A stretch of DNA of 64,000 bases from DASXIF01 sp036498145 (GCA_963708625.1 CAVPSV010000005.1:310001-374000); one strand, 5' to 3'; shown: positions 25,545-34,994, counted from the stretch's first letter. The notes: generated by a model not told the origin, from the letters alone. Numbers and translations are program-made.

Positions 25545-26216
25545 GTGCCCACCATGGATCGCGACGGCGACGTGTTCGTGCTCAATCTCGGCGACTCGGA
25601 GAACCGCTTCCACCCCGACTGGCTCGTCCAGACGCTTGCCCACCTGGACACTGTCGCGAGTGCGGACGGCCCGCGCGCGCTGGTGACGACGGCGGACGGC
25701 AAGTTCTTCTCCAACGGGCTGGACCTGGACTGGCTACAGGCACACGCCGACGACTTCAAGGGCTACGTCAGCCAGGTGCAGCGCGTCTTCGAGCGGACGC
25801 TGTCGCTGGCCGTGCCCACCGTGGCCGCGATCGGCGGCCATGCGTTCGCGGCCGGAGCGATGCTCGCGCTCGCGCACGACTTCCGGGTGATGCGAGCCGA
25901 CCGCGGCTTCTTCTGCCTGCCCGAGGTGGATATCCACATTCCGTTCACCCGCGGCATGTCCGCGCTGATCCAGGACAAGCTCACGCCGAAGACCGCGCAC
26001 GAGGCGATGACGACCGGGCGCCGCTACGGCGGCACCGACGCGCTCGAGGCGCAGATCGTCGACGCGGTCGCGCACGCCGACGACGTGCTGTCCTCGGCGA
26101 TCGAGATCGCGCGACCGCTGGCCGGCAAGGCCTCGCCCACCCTCGGGATCATCAAGGCGCGGATGTATCCGACCGCGCTGGCCGCACTGCGCGATACCGA
26201 GACGACGCTGGACTGA
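25545..26216 (+). CDS. Enoyl-CoA hydratase/isomerase family protein
   Basis: The crotonase-fold protein has about 223 residues from the leaderless GTG, somewhat short for the family. The oxyanion-hole segments are FFSNGLDLDWL and GGHAFAAGAMLALAHD. Neither of the two Glu residues of true hydratases is clearly in place: GHAFAAGAM replaces the GGGCEL-type motif, although FCLPEVDIHIPF keeps a Glu at the second position. It may be a Delta3,Delta2-enoyl-CoA isomerase, in agreement with short eukaryotic-like relatives, more than a hydratase. Confidence 0.8.
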   Translation: MPTMDRDGDVFVLNLGDSENRFHPDWLVQTLAHLDTVASADGPRALVTTADGKFFSNGLDLDWLQAHADDFKGYVSQVQRVFERTLSLAVPTVAAIGGHAFAAGAMLALAHDFRVMRADRGFFCLPEVDIHIPFTRGMSALIQDKLTPKTAHEAMTTGRRYGGTDALEAQIVDAVAHADDVLSSAIEIARPLAGKASPTLGIIKARMYPTALAALRDTETTLD

Positions 26217-26324
26217 GTTCGTTTCGATGTCGCTCACCCGGCATAGGCTGTCGATCCCGGCCGGTCCCGTTCGACGTATGGACGGCTCGACGGACGGGCC
26301 AGCATCGACGAAGGGAACCCAGCG

Positions 26325-26672
26325 ATGTCGCAGTACCTGGTGCTGATCTACGAGGACGAGAGCAGCTATGCCACCGCCGACGAACAGGTGATGGGCGAGG
26401 TGATGCAGGCGCACAACGAGTTCGGCGAGAAAAATGCCTCGGCCTTCGTCGGCGGCAACGCGCTGCAGCCCACCGCCACGGCCACCACGATCCGCGGCGA
26501 CGGGGCCGGCGGGTTCACCGTCACCGACGGCCCGTTCGCGGAGACCAAGGAGGCCCTGGGCGGGTACTACCTGGTGGAAGCGGCCGACCTGGACGAGGCG
26601 ATCGCGATCGCCAAGCAGGTGCCGGCACGTTTCGGTGGCGTCGAGGTACGACCGGTCATGACCTTCGAGTGA
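26325..26672 (+). CDS. DGPF-domain (YCII-related) protein
   Basis: The 115-residue ferredoxin-like-fold protein has the family motif TDGPFAETKEALGGYYLVEA at about 66-85 and an N-terminal strand YLVLIYEDE. DGPF proteins are typically encoded next to ECF sigma factors of the ECF42 group, and the sigma factor gene follows here after 29 bases. Biochemical role unknown; possibly a target or partner of the sigma factor. Confidence 0.9.
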   Translation: MSQYLVLIYEDESSYATADEQVMGEVMQAHNEFGEKNASAFVGGNALQPTATATTIRGDGAGGFTVTDGPFAETKEALGGYYLVEAADLDEAIAIAKQVPARFGGVEVRPVMTFE

Positions 26673-26701
26673 TCGGCAGCTGAGGACCGCGGGCGCGGGC
26701 G

Positions 26702-27998
26702 GTGAGCACCGCAGGCAGTGCGATTGCCGATGCGGTGGCGCAGGCGCACCGCGCTGAGTGGGGCTTCGTGCTCGCCGCCACCGCCCGCATGACGCGTGAC
26801 CTGGACGTTGCCGAGGAGTGCGTCCAGGACGCGTTCGCGCAGGCTCTGACCGCGTGGGCGCGCACCGGCGTGCCGGACCGGCCCGGGGCGTGGCTCACCA
26901 CGGTGGCGAGGCGGCGGGCCATCGACGTGATGCGACGCGAGGTGCTCTTCCGCGCCCGGCTGCCGCTGCTCGTCGAGGACAGCGTCGACGAGGACCCGGC
27001 CGAGGTCGCTGTGGCTGCGCACGCCGGCACCGACCAGGACGCGGTGTACCCGGACGACCGGCTGCGGCTGATCTTCACCTGCTGCCACCCGGCGCTGTCG
27101 CGGGAGGCCCAGGTGGCGCTCACCCTGCGCCTGCTGTGCGGGCTGTCCACCGCGGAGGTCGCGCGTGCCTTCCTGGTCAGTGAGCCGACCATGGCCGCGC
27201 GCATCACCCGGGCCAAGAAGAAGATCAGCGCCGCGCGGATCCCGTACCGGGTCCCGGCGCTGGCCGAGTTGCCGCAGCGCGTCGACGCCGTGCTCGACGT
27301 GGTGCACCTTGTCTTCAGCACCGGACACACCGCGCCGACCGGCTCGGATCTGATGCGCCGCGACCTCGTCGAACGCGCCGCCGACCTGGCCCGGATGCTG
27401 CACCGGCTGCTGCCGGGCAACGGGGACGTGGCCGGGCTGCTCGCGCTGATCCTGCTCACCGACGCCCGCCGCGAGACCCGGACCGCACCGGACGGCAGGC
27501 TGCTCCTGCTCGCCGAGCAGGATCGCGGCCGATGGGACCGAGCCGCCATCGAGGAGGGCCTCGCGCTGGTACGTACCGCGCTGCGCTCGCGCCCGCCCGG
27601 GCGTTACGTGCTCCAGGCGGCGATCGCCGCGGTGCACGGCGAGGCGCCGAGCTTCACCAAGCACGGACTGGGTGGAGATCGTCGCGCTGTACGACGTGTT
27701 GTTGCAGATCTGGCCCTCGCCGGTGGTGGCGCTCAACCGTGCCGCTGCCGTCGGCTTTGCGCAGGGACCGGCCGCGGGTCTGGCCGCCCTGGACGAGTTG
27801 GCGGCGGAGCCCACGCTGGCCGGCTACGGCTACTTACCGGCCGCGCGCGCGGAGTTCCTGGCTCGGCTGGGCCGGGTCGAGGACGCACGGCTGGCCTATG
27901 CGGAGGCGCTGCTGCTCACCGAGAACGAGGTGGAGCAGCAGCATCTGTCGCGCCGCCTCGCCGAGCTCGGCAGCGGGCGCGGACACGGCGCCGAATGA
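26702..27998 (+). CDS. ECF sigma factor with C-terminal extension (ECF42 type)
   Basis: The protein has about 430 residues once one frameshift near 27668 is joined. The N-terminal part carries sigma region 2 (AEECVQDAFAQALTAW, RPGAWLTTVARRRAID) and region 4 (GLSTAEVARAFLVSEPTMAARITRAKKKI). The C-terminal half (from about 190) is a helical TPR-like extension with VVALNRAAAVGFAQG and YLPAARAEFLARLGRVEDA, as in ECF42 proteins, which lack a classical anti-sigma factor. The frame break lies between SFTKHGL and DWVEIVALYDVLLQIWPSP. Partner: the preceding DGPF gene. Confidence 0.9.
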
Positions 27999-28007
27999 GG
28001 CGCAGGC

Positions 28008-29406
28008 TCAGTGCCGGAATCCGGACGGCCCGGACAGTTTCGCACCGGACGCGGTGTCGCGCTGGAGATCGGTCACCGCGTTTCGGAGGTCCTCCAGCAG
28101 GACGCCGGCCAGGTCATGGGAGAAGCCGTTGCGGCAGACCACGCGCAGCACCGCGAGATCTTCCCGGTTCGCCGGGAACGTGTACGCGGGCACCTGCCAG
28201 CCGCGTTCGCGCAGCCGGCGCGATACCGCAAAGACGTCCCACCGGTGATCTCCGGTGTCGTGGTGAAGGCGAACACCGGTAGCTGATCCCCGCGGGAGAT
28301 GAGCCGAAACGGGCCGAGCTTCTCGATCTCGCCGGAGAGATGGGTCGCCACCGATCGGCACGATCCCTGCACGGCGCGAAATCCCTGCCTGCCCAGCCGG
28401 AAGAACGTGTAGTACTGCGCCACCACCTGGGAGCCGGGCCGGGAGAAGTTCAGCGCGAACGTCGGCATCTGGCCGCCCAGGTAGTTGACGTTGAACACCA
28501 GCTCGTCCGGCAGCGACTGCTGATCTCGCCACAGCACCCAGCCCACGCCCGGATACACCAGCCCGTACTTGTGCCCGGACGTGTTGATCGACACGACCCG
28601 GGGCAACCGGAAGTCCCAGACCAAGTCCTCGTCGATGAACGGCGCGACCATGGCACCGGATGCGCCGTCGACGTGGATCGAGACGTCGATGCCGGTGCGC
28701 TCCTGCACGGCGTCCAGCGCGGCGGCAATCTCCGCGACGGGCTCGTAGGTGCCGTCGAAGGTGGAGCCGAGGATCGCCACCACCCCGATCGTGTTCTCAT
28801 CGACCGCCGCAGCGGCTGACGCTGCGTCCAGGTGGAACCGGTCGCCCTCCATCGGCACGACCCGGGGCTCGACCTCGAAGTACCGACAGAACTTCTCCCA
28901 ACAGACCTGCACGTTGGCGCCCATCACCAGGTTCGGGCGCCGGCTGCTGTCCGCGCCGGTGCGGTGTTGCCAGCGGCGCTTGAGGGCCAGACCGCCGAGC
29001 ATGCATGCCTCACTGGAGCCGGTCGTCGAGCATCCCGTCGCCCGCGTCGGGTCGGGCGCGTGCCACAGATGGGACAGGATCGAGACGCAGCGTTGCTCGA
29101 GTGCCGCGGTTTGCGGGTACTCGTCCTTGTCGATCATGTTCTTGTCGACGGTCTCCGCCATCAGCCGGGCGGCCTGCGGCTCCATCCAGGTCGTGACGAA
29201 GGTGGCGAGGTTCAGCGCCGCGCTGCCGTCGAGCAGCAATTCGTCGTGGATGAGCTGGTACGCGGCGTCCGCGGGGACGGGGCATCAGCGAGGGAGTGCT
29301 TCGGTGGGGTCAGCGACTCGGCGAGAGCTGGATTGGCGGACCCGAGGAACGGGTTCGCGTCGTGGGCCGACTCGGCCTCGGCCGCGTGTCCGGTGTGCAG
29401 GGCCAT
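28008..29406 (-). CDS. gad: Glutamate decarboxylase (two frameshifts)
   Basis: This PLP enzyme converts glutamate to GABA, consuming a proton; a role in acid or redox balance is typical. The joined product of about 465 residues starts MALHTG and includes NLATFVTTWMEPQAARLMAE, GCSTTGSSEACMLGGLALKR, HVDGASGAMVAPFIDEDLVW and the PLP lysine in SINTSGHKYGLVYPGVGW. It ends with RERGWQVPAYTFPANREDLA. Frames change near 29280 (N-terminal) and near 28250. A decarboxylase pair with the aldehyde dehydrogenase at 14-15.5 kb is possible but unsupported. Confidence 0.9.
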
Positions 29407-29508
29407 AGCTCACCGTAGTCACGCCCACGCTGAGTCCCGCGGCTCCGACAGCCAAGTCACAGCCGGTGGTGTCGATTCGGCTGTGGCTCGGCTCGATCGC
29501 TCGCCGCG

Positions 29509-30685
29509 TCAGCGGAACGCGTCGAGGCCGGTGAGGTTCTGTCCCAGCACCAGCGTGTGCACTTCGTGCGTGCCCTCGTAGGTGTAGACCGTCTCCAGGT
29601 TCACCGCGTGCCGCAGTACCGGGTACTCGGTGGTGATGCCGCTGCCGCCGAGGATCGAGCGTGCCTCGCGGCAGATCTCGAGCGCGGCGCGGACGTTGTG
29701 GAACTTGCCGAAGCTGATGTGCTTCGGCTCGGCCCGGCCGGCGTCCTTCAGTTCGCCGAGCCGGCGCGCGGTCAGTTGCGCCTGCTGCAGCTGGACGGCC
29801 AGTTCGGCCAGCTTGCGCTGGGTCAGCTGGAAGCCGGCGATCGGCTTGCCGAACTGGGTGCGGCTGCAGGCGTAGTCGCAGCGTGGCGGCCAGGGCGTCG
29901 CGGGCGGCGCCGGTGACGCCCCAGACGATGCCGAAGCGCGCCTCGGTGAGGCAGCCAAGCGGTCCGCGCAGACCGCTGCGCGCCGGGCAGCATCGCCGAG
30001 GACGGCACCCGCACCTCGTCCATGCACCAGCTCGCTGGTGATCGACGCGCGAAGCGAGATCTTGTGGTGCACGTCGTGCGCGGAGAAGCCAGGCAGGCCG
30101 CGTTCGACCAGGAAGCCGCGCACGCCCTCGTCGGTGCGCGCCCACACCACCGCGACGTCCGCGATGGAGCCGTTGGTGATCCACATCTTGGTGCCGGTGA
30201 GGATCCAGTCGTCGCCGTCGCGGCGGGCCCGGGTGCGCATCGAGCCGGGGTCCGAGCCGGAGTCCGGCTCGGTCAGACCGAAGCAGCCGATCGCGGTGCC
30301 CTGGGCCATCTCCGGCAGCCAGCGTTGCTTCTGCTCTTCGCTGCCGTAGGCGTAGATCGCGTACATGGCCAGCGAACCCTGCACGCTGACCAGCGAGCGC
30401 AGCCCGGAGTCGACCGCCTCGATCTCGGCGCACACCAGGCCGTACTGCGACGGGCGCGCGCCCTGGCAGCCGTAGCCCTTCAGGTGCATGCCGAGCACGC
30501 CGAGCGCGCCGAACTCGTGCGCCAGTTCGCGCGCCGGCAGGTCGCCGTCTTCGAACCACTGCCGGATGTGCGGGCGCAGCCGGTCGTCGGCGAACTTTGC
30601 GGACGGTGTCGCGCAGCAGGCGGTCTTCGTCGTCCAGGTCATCGTCGAGGTCGAGCAGATCAAGCCGGGCAAACGCGTCCTTCAT
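29509..30685 (-). CDS. Acyl-CoA dehydrogenase, glutaryl-CoA dehydrogenase-like (frameshifted)
   Basis: This FAD enzyme introduces a double bond into an acyl-CoA. It starts MKDAFARLDLLDLDDDLDDE. Later segments include the FAD/substrate motif CFGLTEPDSGSDPGSM, WITNGSIADVAVVWARTD and the C-terminal GTHEVHTLVLGQNLTG, with the catalytic base Glu in YTYEGTHE. Frame breaks lie near 30600, 30015, 29985 and 29885. Family features favour a GCDH-like enzyme; methylsuccinyl-CoA dehydrogenase of the ethylmalonyl-CoA pathway is an alternative suggested only by context. Divergent from the MarR gene. Confidence 0.85.
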
Positions 30686-30719
30686 GGATCGCAGGCTACG
30701 CGGTGAGTACCCTTTCGAA

Positions 30720-31242
30720 GTGCCCGCGCAGCCGGCCCCACTCGACTTCGACCCGATCGAGCGCGCCAGCGACCTGTGGCAGCGGCACTGGCCGGACGAG
30801 CAGCCCGAGGTCTACGCGGCGATGCGCGCGGTCACCTCGATCATGCGGGCGCACCAGATCCTGATCGCGGAGCTGGACGCGATGCTGCGCCCTTACGGCA
30901 TCACCTTCAGCCGCTACGAGGCACTGGTGCTGCTGTCCTTCTCGCACGACGGGGCGCTGCCGCTGTCCAAGGTGGGGGAGCGGCTGCAGGTGCACGCGAC
31001 GTCGGTGACGAACGTGATCGACCGGCTGGAGGCGGCCGGGCCTGGTGCGTCGCGAACCCAACCCGAGCGACGGGCGCGGCACGCTGGCGGTGATCACCGA
31101 TGCGGGTCGCGAGGTGGCGGCCAAGGCGACGGAGGAGTTTCACGCGGGCCAGTTCGCGCTCGGTGCGCTGGACCTGGACGCGCTGGACGCAGTGTTCGCG
31201 ACCCTGCGCCGGCTGCGCGAGAACGCTGGCGACTTCGTCTGA
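30720..31242 (+). CDS. MarR-family regulator, AbsC-like (one frameshift)
   Basis: This winged-helix repressor has about 174 residues and starts at GTG 30720 (VPAQPAPLDFDPIERASDLW). The recognition region LPLSKVGERLQVHATSVTNVIDRLEAAG is followed, after a shift near 31045, by the wing RREPNPSDGRGTLAVITDAG. It closely recalls S. coelicolor AbsC (remembered as SCO5405), a MarR protein with reported zinc responsiveness. The gene lies between an acyl-CoA dehydrogenase and icmA and next to a 24-bp palindrome, a plausible target. An upstream in-frame ATG at 30684 is less likely because it overlaps the divergent gene start. Confidence 0.85.
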
Positions 31243-31260
31243 CCGTCTACCTGCGGTAGG

Positions 31261-31284
31261 ATTTAGTAGGACGTCCGAGTAAAT
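31261..31284. promoter_or_regulatory. 24-bp palindrome upstream of icmA
   Basis: Outer arms ATTTA (31261-31265) and TAAAT (31280-31284) surround a perfect GGACGTCC core (31269-31276); 20 of 24 positions are symmetric. It sits 19 bases after the MarR gene and about 53 bases before icmA. A smaller hairpin CTACC-TGC-GGTAG (31247-31259) adjoins it. The size and symmetry fit a dimeric winged-helix or TetR operator. Confidence 0.6.
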
Positions 31285-31298
31285 GCTGGGACGTACCT

Positions 31299-31330
31299 CC
31301 TTCCCGCTGGTAACAACGCCTCCCTAAGGT
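31299..31330 (+). promoter_or_regulatory. icmA promoter with shared motif (site 3)
   Basis: CCTTCCCGCTGGTAAC (31299-31314) matches the meaA site at 13 of 16 positions. After exactly ten bases comes TAAGGT (31325-31330), and six bases later the ATG of icmA, so the gene appears leaderless. The motif-to--10 spacing is identical to that at meaA. Confidence 0.5.
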
Positions 31331-31336
31331 CGCCGC

Positions 31337-33010
31337 ATGGACGCTGAGCAGATCGCCGAAGGGCGGCGGCGCTGGGCCGAGCGATTCGCCGCCGCACCGA
31401 AGGCCGACCGCGACTTCACCACGCTGTCCGGCCTCGACGTCGAGCCGGTCTACGGGCCCGAACAGGCCGAGGACCGGATGGAGCGCATCGGCTGGCCCGG
31501 GCGAGTTCCCGTACACGCGCGGCATCCACCCCACCGGCTATCGCGGCAAGCCGTGGACGATCCGGCAGTTCGCCGGCTTCGGCAGCGCCCGGCAGACCAA
31601 CGAGCGCTACAAGATGATCCTCGCCGAGGGCGGCGGCGGCCTGTCGGTCGCCTTCGACATGCCCACCCTGATGGGCCGCGACTCCGACGACGAGCGCGCG
31701 CTCGGCGAGGTGGGTCACTGCGGCGTCGCGATCGACTCCGCGGCCGACATGCAGGTGCTGTTCGACGGCATCGACCTGGCCGCCACCACGACGTCGATGA
31801 CGATCTCGCGGCCCGGCCGTGCCGGTGTTCTGCATGTACGTCGTCGCCGCCGAACGGCAGGGCGCCGACGCCAGCCGAGCTCAACGGCACGCTGCAGACC
31901 GACATCTTCAAGGAGTACATCGCCCAGAAGGAGTGGATCTACCCGCCCGAGCCGCACCTGAAGCTCATCGGTGACCTGATGGAGTACGTCGCGACGCGAC
32001 ATCCCGGCGTACAAGCCGCTGTCGGTGTCCGGCTACCACATCCGGGAGGCCGGAGCCACCGCCGCGCAGGAGCTCGCGTTCACCCTCGCCGACGGGTTCG
32101 GCTACGTCGAGCTGGGCATGTCGCGCGGGCTGGACGTCGACCAGTTCGCGCCCGGCCTGTCGTTCTTCTTCGACGCGCACATCGACTTCTTCGAGGAGAT
32201 CGCGAAGCTGCGCGCGGCGCGCCGGATCTGGGCGCGCTGGATGCGCGACGTCTACGGCGCGAAGACCGATCGCGCCCAGTGGCTGCGCTTCCACACCCAG
32301 ACCGCCGGCGTCTCGCTGACCGCGCAGCAGCCGGACAACAACATCGTGCGCACCGCGGTCGAGGCGCTCGCCGCGGTGCTGGGCGGCACGAACTCGCTGC
32401 ACACCAACGCGCTGGACGAGGTGCTCGCGCTGCCGTCGGAGAAGGCGGCCCAGATCGCGCATGCGCACCCAGCAGGTGATCGCCGAGGAGACCGGCGTGC
32501 TCAACGTCGCCGATCCGCTCGGCGGCTCGTGGTACGTCGAGGCGCTCACCGACCGGCTCGAGGCCGAGGCCGAGCGATCTTCGCGCGGATCAAGGAGCTC
32601 GGCTGGCGACGGCACGATCACCGCCGGGCTGCTGCGCGGTATCGAGGACGGCTGGTTCATCGGCGAGATCGCCGACTCGGCGTTCGCCTACCAGGTCGCG
32701 CTGGAGAAGGGCGACAAGCGGGTCGTCGGCGTGAACGCGCTACCCCGGCGACGTCGGCGACGACTGGAGATCCTGCGCGTCTCGCACGAGGTCGAACTCG
32801 CGCAGCGTGAACGTGGTGCGCGCGCGCCGCGCCGCACGTGACCAGGCGGCGGTCGACGCCGCGCTGCAGCGGATGGTCGAGGACGCCGCTGCGGAGCGCA
32901 ACACCGTCCCGGCCATGCTCGACGCGGCCCGCGCCGAAGCCACCCTGGGCGAGATCTGCAACGCGTTCAAGCCCATGTGGGGCGAGTACCGCGAGCCCGC
33001 CAGATTCTGA
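31337..33010 (+). CDS. icmA: Isobutyryl-CoA mutase large subunit (many frameshifts)
   Basis: With a separate B12 subunit (IcmB) this enzyme interconverts isobutyryl-CoA and n-butyryl-CoA. About 555 residues are recoverable from segments in alternating frames: MDAEQIAEGRRRWAERFAAA, TIRQFAGFGSARQTNERYKM, GGGLSVAFDMPTLMGRDSDD, LNGTLQTDIFKEYIAQKEW, SVSGYHIREAGATAAQELAF, QWLRFHTQTAGVSLTAQQPD and EATLGEICNAFKPMWGEYRE. There is no C-terminal B12 domain, which favours IcmA over MeaA or MutB; I see no icmB in the window. About ten frame changes fall between 31500 and 32820. Streptomyces IcmA (about SCO5415) is the remembered match. Confidence 0.87.
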
Positions 33011-33020
33011 TCCGCGCTCG

Positions 33021-33793
33021 CTAGTCGGTGAAGGTTCCGTGGCGGCCCTCGCCGGCGCGAAGCGCGCGGCACCGGCGGCAGCCTCGGCGAGCACGGTGTG
33101 GCCGTGCGCGAACTCCCCGGCCAGCGCCGACAGTTCATCGCGCCCGAACGCGTCGTAGACCGAGCGGCGGTCCGAGCGCACGCACGCCTGCGGGAACGCC
33201 GCGATCTGGCTGGCGAGCTCCTCGGCGGCCGCGCGCGCCTGACCTTGCGGCACGACGCGGTTGGCCAGTCCAATCGCCAGCGCCTCATCGGCAGCGACCG
33301 GCCGTCCGGTGAGAATCAGATCGAGCGCCCGGCCGAGTCCGACGATGCGAGGTAGCCGGACCGTCCCGCCGTCGATCAACGGCACACCCCATCGGCGGCA
33401 GTAGATACCGAAGATGGCGTCGGCTTCCACCACGCGCAGGTCGCACCACAGCGCCAGCTCCATCCCGCCGGCCACCGCCGAGCCACTCACCGCAGCGATC
33501 ACCGGCTTGGACAGCTGCAGCCGGGACGGTCCCATCGGCGCCGTGCTGGACATGTCCGGATCCAGCGGGTTGGACATAGAGCGCAGGTCCGCGCCGGCGC
33601 AGAAGGTGCCGCCGGCGCCGCAGAGGACCGCGACCGATGCGCCGTCGTCGGCATCGAATTCTGTGAAGGCCTCAGCCAGTGCGGCGGCCGTCGGCCCGTC
33701 GACGGCGTTGCGCACCTCCGCCCGATCCACGATCACTGTTGAGACGTTGCCATTGCGCTCCACCCGAACCGACGGGTTACTCCGGGGACTCAT
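33021..33793 (-). CDS. Enoyl-CoA hydratase/isomerase family protein
   Basis: The crotonase-fold protein of about 257 residues starts MSPRSNPSVRVERNGNVSTV. Oxyanion segments are FCAGADLRSM and AVAGGMELALWCDLRV; the first Glu position is kept (GGMELAL). The second is replaced within FGIYCRRWGVPLIDGGTVRL, a pattern found in EchA-type paralogues of uncertain activity. A probable frameshift near 33060 restores the ending GEGRHGTFTD before the TAG (complement of 33021-33023). It converges on icmA with ten bases between stops. Confidence 0.83.
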
Positions 33794-33957
33794 GCGTGTC
33801 CTCGCTCCGCTTCGGGGACTCCCTCGTGCCCTCTCTCCGCTCCGGGCACGCATGAGGCTCCACGCACACTGTCCCCATCGATTCGCTCGCTGCGCTCGCT
33901 CATGCCGCGACCTCACCGGGGGCACAGCCGATTGTCAACGTCTGGGAGAATGGGCGC
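33794..33957. promoter_or_regulatory. Divergent spacer with GC-rich dispersed repeats
   Basis: The spacer holds CGCTCCGCT-type repeats and an 18-base copy of TTCGCTCGCTGCGCTCGC (33882-33899) that also occurs at 25321-25338. GAGAAT (33946-33951), six bases before the ATG at 33958, may be the leaderless -10 of the thioredoxin-TPR gene. Confidence 0.4.
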
Positions 33958-34959
33958 ATGTCCCCAGCAGCACCCAGGCGCCCGGCGCCGCCGGCGACGA
34001 TCCCGGCGGCGATGGCCGGCGCGGTCGATCTCGCCGCGGTGCGCGCGCGCAGCGAGGCAGCCGCGCGGGCCGCGGAAGCGCCGGTCCCGACCGCAGGCGC
34101 GTACGTGGTTGACGTGACCGAGGCCACGTTCCAGAGCGAGGTGCTGGACCGTTCGTTCCAGGTGCCGGTGCTCATCGACCTGTGGGCGGACTGGTGCCAG
34201 CCGTGCAAGCAGCTCTCGCCCATCCTGGAGCGGCTCGCGAATGAAAGCGGCGGTGCTTGGGTGCTCGCGAAGATCGACGTGGACGCCAACCCCCGCATCT
34301 CGCAGGCGCTGCAGGTGCAGAGCATTCCGACGGTGTTCGCGGTCATCGGCGGCCAGCTGGCACCCGGCTTCCAGGGCGCGCTGCCCGAGGCCCAGGTGCG
34401 GCAGTTCGTCGACGCGGTGATCGACGCCGGTCGCGAGTCGAAGCTGCCCGGAATGCCGCCGGGAGAGCCTGGCGGGGACGTAGCGGGCGGGGCGCAGCCG
34501 GACGAGGCAGGCATGAGCGACGCGGCGCAGGACGTGCCGGGCCTGCCGGAGGACGCCCGGCTCGTCGCCGCCGAAGATGCGCTCGAGGACGGTGACTTCG
34601 ACACCGCGGTGGCCCGCTACCAGGAGGTCGTGGCCTCGGAGCCGGGCAACGAACAGGCACGGCTGGCGCTCGGTCAGGCGCGGTTGCTGCAGCGAGTTGC
34701 CGGATACCCGTCCGAACTGACGGCGCGGGCCCAGAACGATCCGAACGACGTACCCGGGAACCTGGCTGCCGCGGATCTGCAGTTCGCCGGGAACCAGATC
34801 GACTCGGCGCTCGAACGGCTCGTCGGCTTGCTTGCGCGCACCTCGGCGGAGGATCGTGACGCCGTGCGCGAGCGCCTGATCGAATACTTCGACCTACTCG
34901 GCCCGGACGACCCACGCGTCGGGCCGGCCCGCAGGCGGATGGCGCAGGTGTTGTTCTGA
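33958..34959 (+). CDS. Thioredoxin-like protein with TPR domain (co-chaperone type)
   Basis: The 333-residue protein combines an N-terminal extension rich in Ala and Pro, a thioredoxin domain (about 50-150) with the redox motif WCQPC (Cys80 and Cys83), and a TPR-like C-terminal region (about 185-333) with DARLVAAEDALEDGDFDTAV and ARLALGQARLLQRV. The layout is that of E. coli CnoX/YbbN, which protects chlorine-stressed proteins and hands them to chaperones, but YbbN lacks the first Cys whereas this protein keeps both. Streptomyces has a relative in the same order (about SCO5419). Confidence 0.88.
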   Translation: MSPAAPRRPAPPATIPAAMAGAVDLAAVRARSEAAARAAEAPVPTAGAYVVDVTEATFQSEVLDRSFQVPVLIDLWADWCQPCKQLSPILERLANESGGAWVLAKIDVDANPRISQALQVQSIPTVFAVIGGQLAPGFQGALPEAQVRQFVDAVIDAGRESKLPGMPPGEPGGDVAGGAQPDEAGMSDAAQDVPGLPEDARLVAAEDALEDGDFDTAVARYQEVVASEPGNEQARLALGQARLLQRVAGYPSELTARAQNDPNDVPGNLAAADLQFAGNQIDSALERLVGLLARTSAEDRDAVRERLIEYFDLLGPDDPRVGPARRRMAQVLF

Positions 34960-34994
34960 CCGCGCTGAGCCGCCCGAACCCCGTACCGGCTCCC

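Noticed and set aside
28008..33010. Pseudogene status of gad, acd, marR and icmA
   Set aside because: Each conserved block is retained in order with no premature decay; clustering of small indels with those in the essential atp operon points to sequence error.
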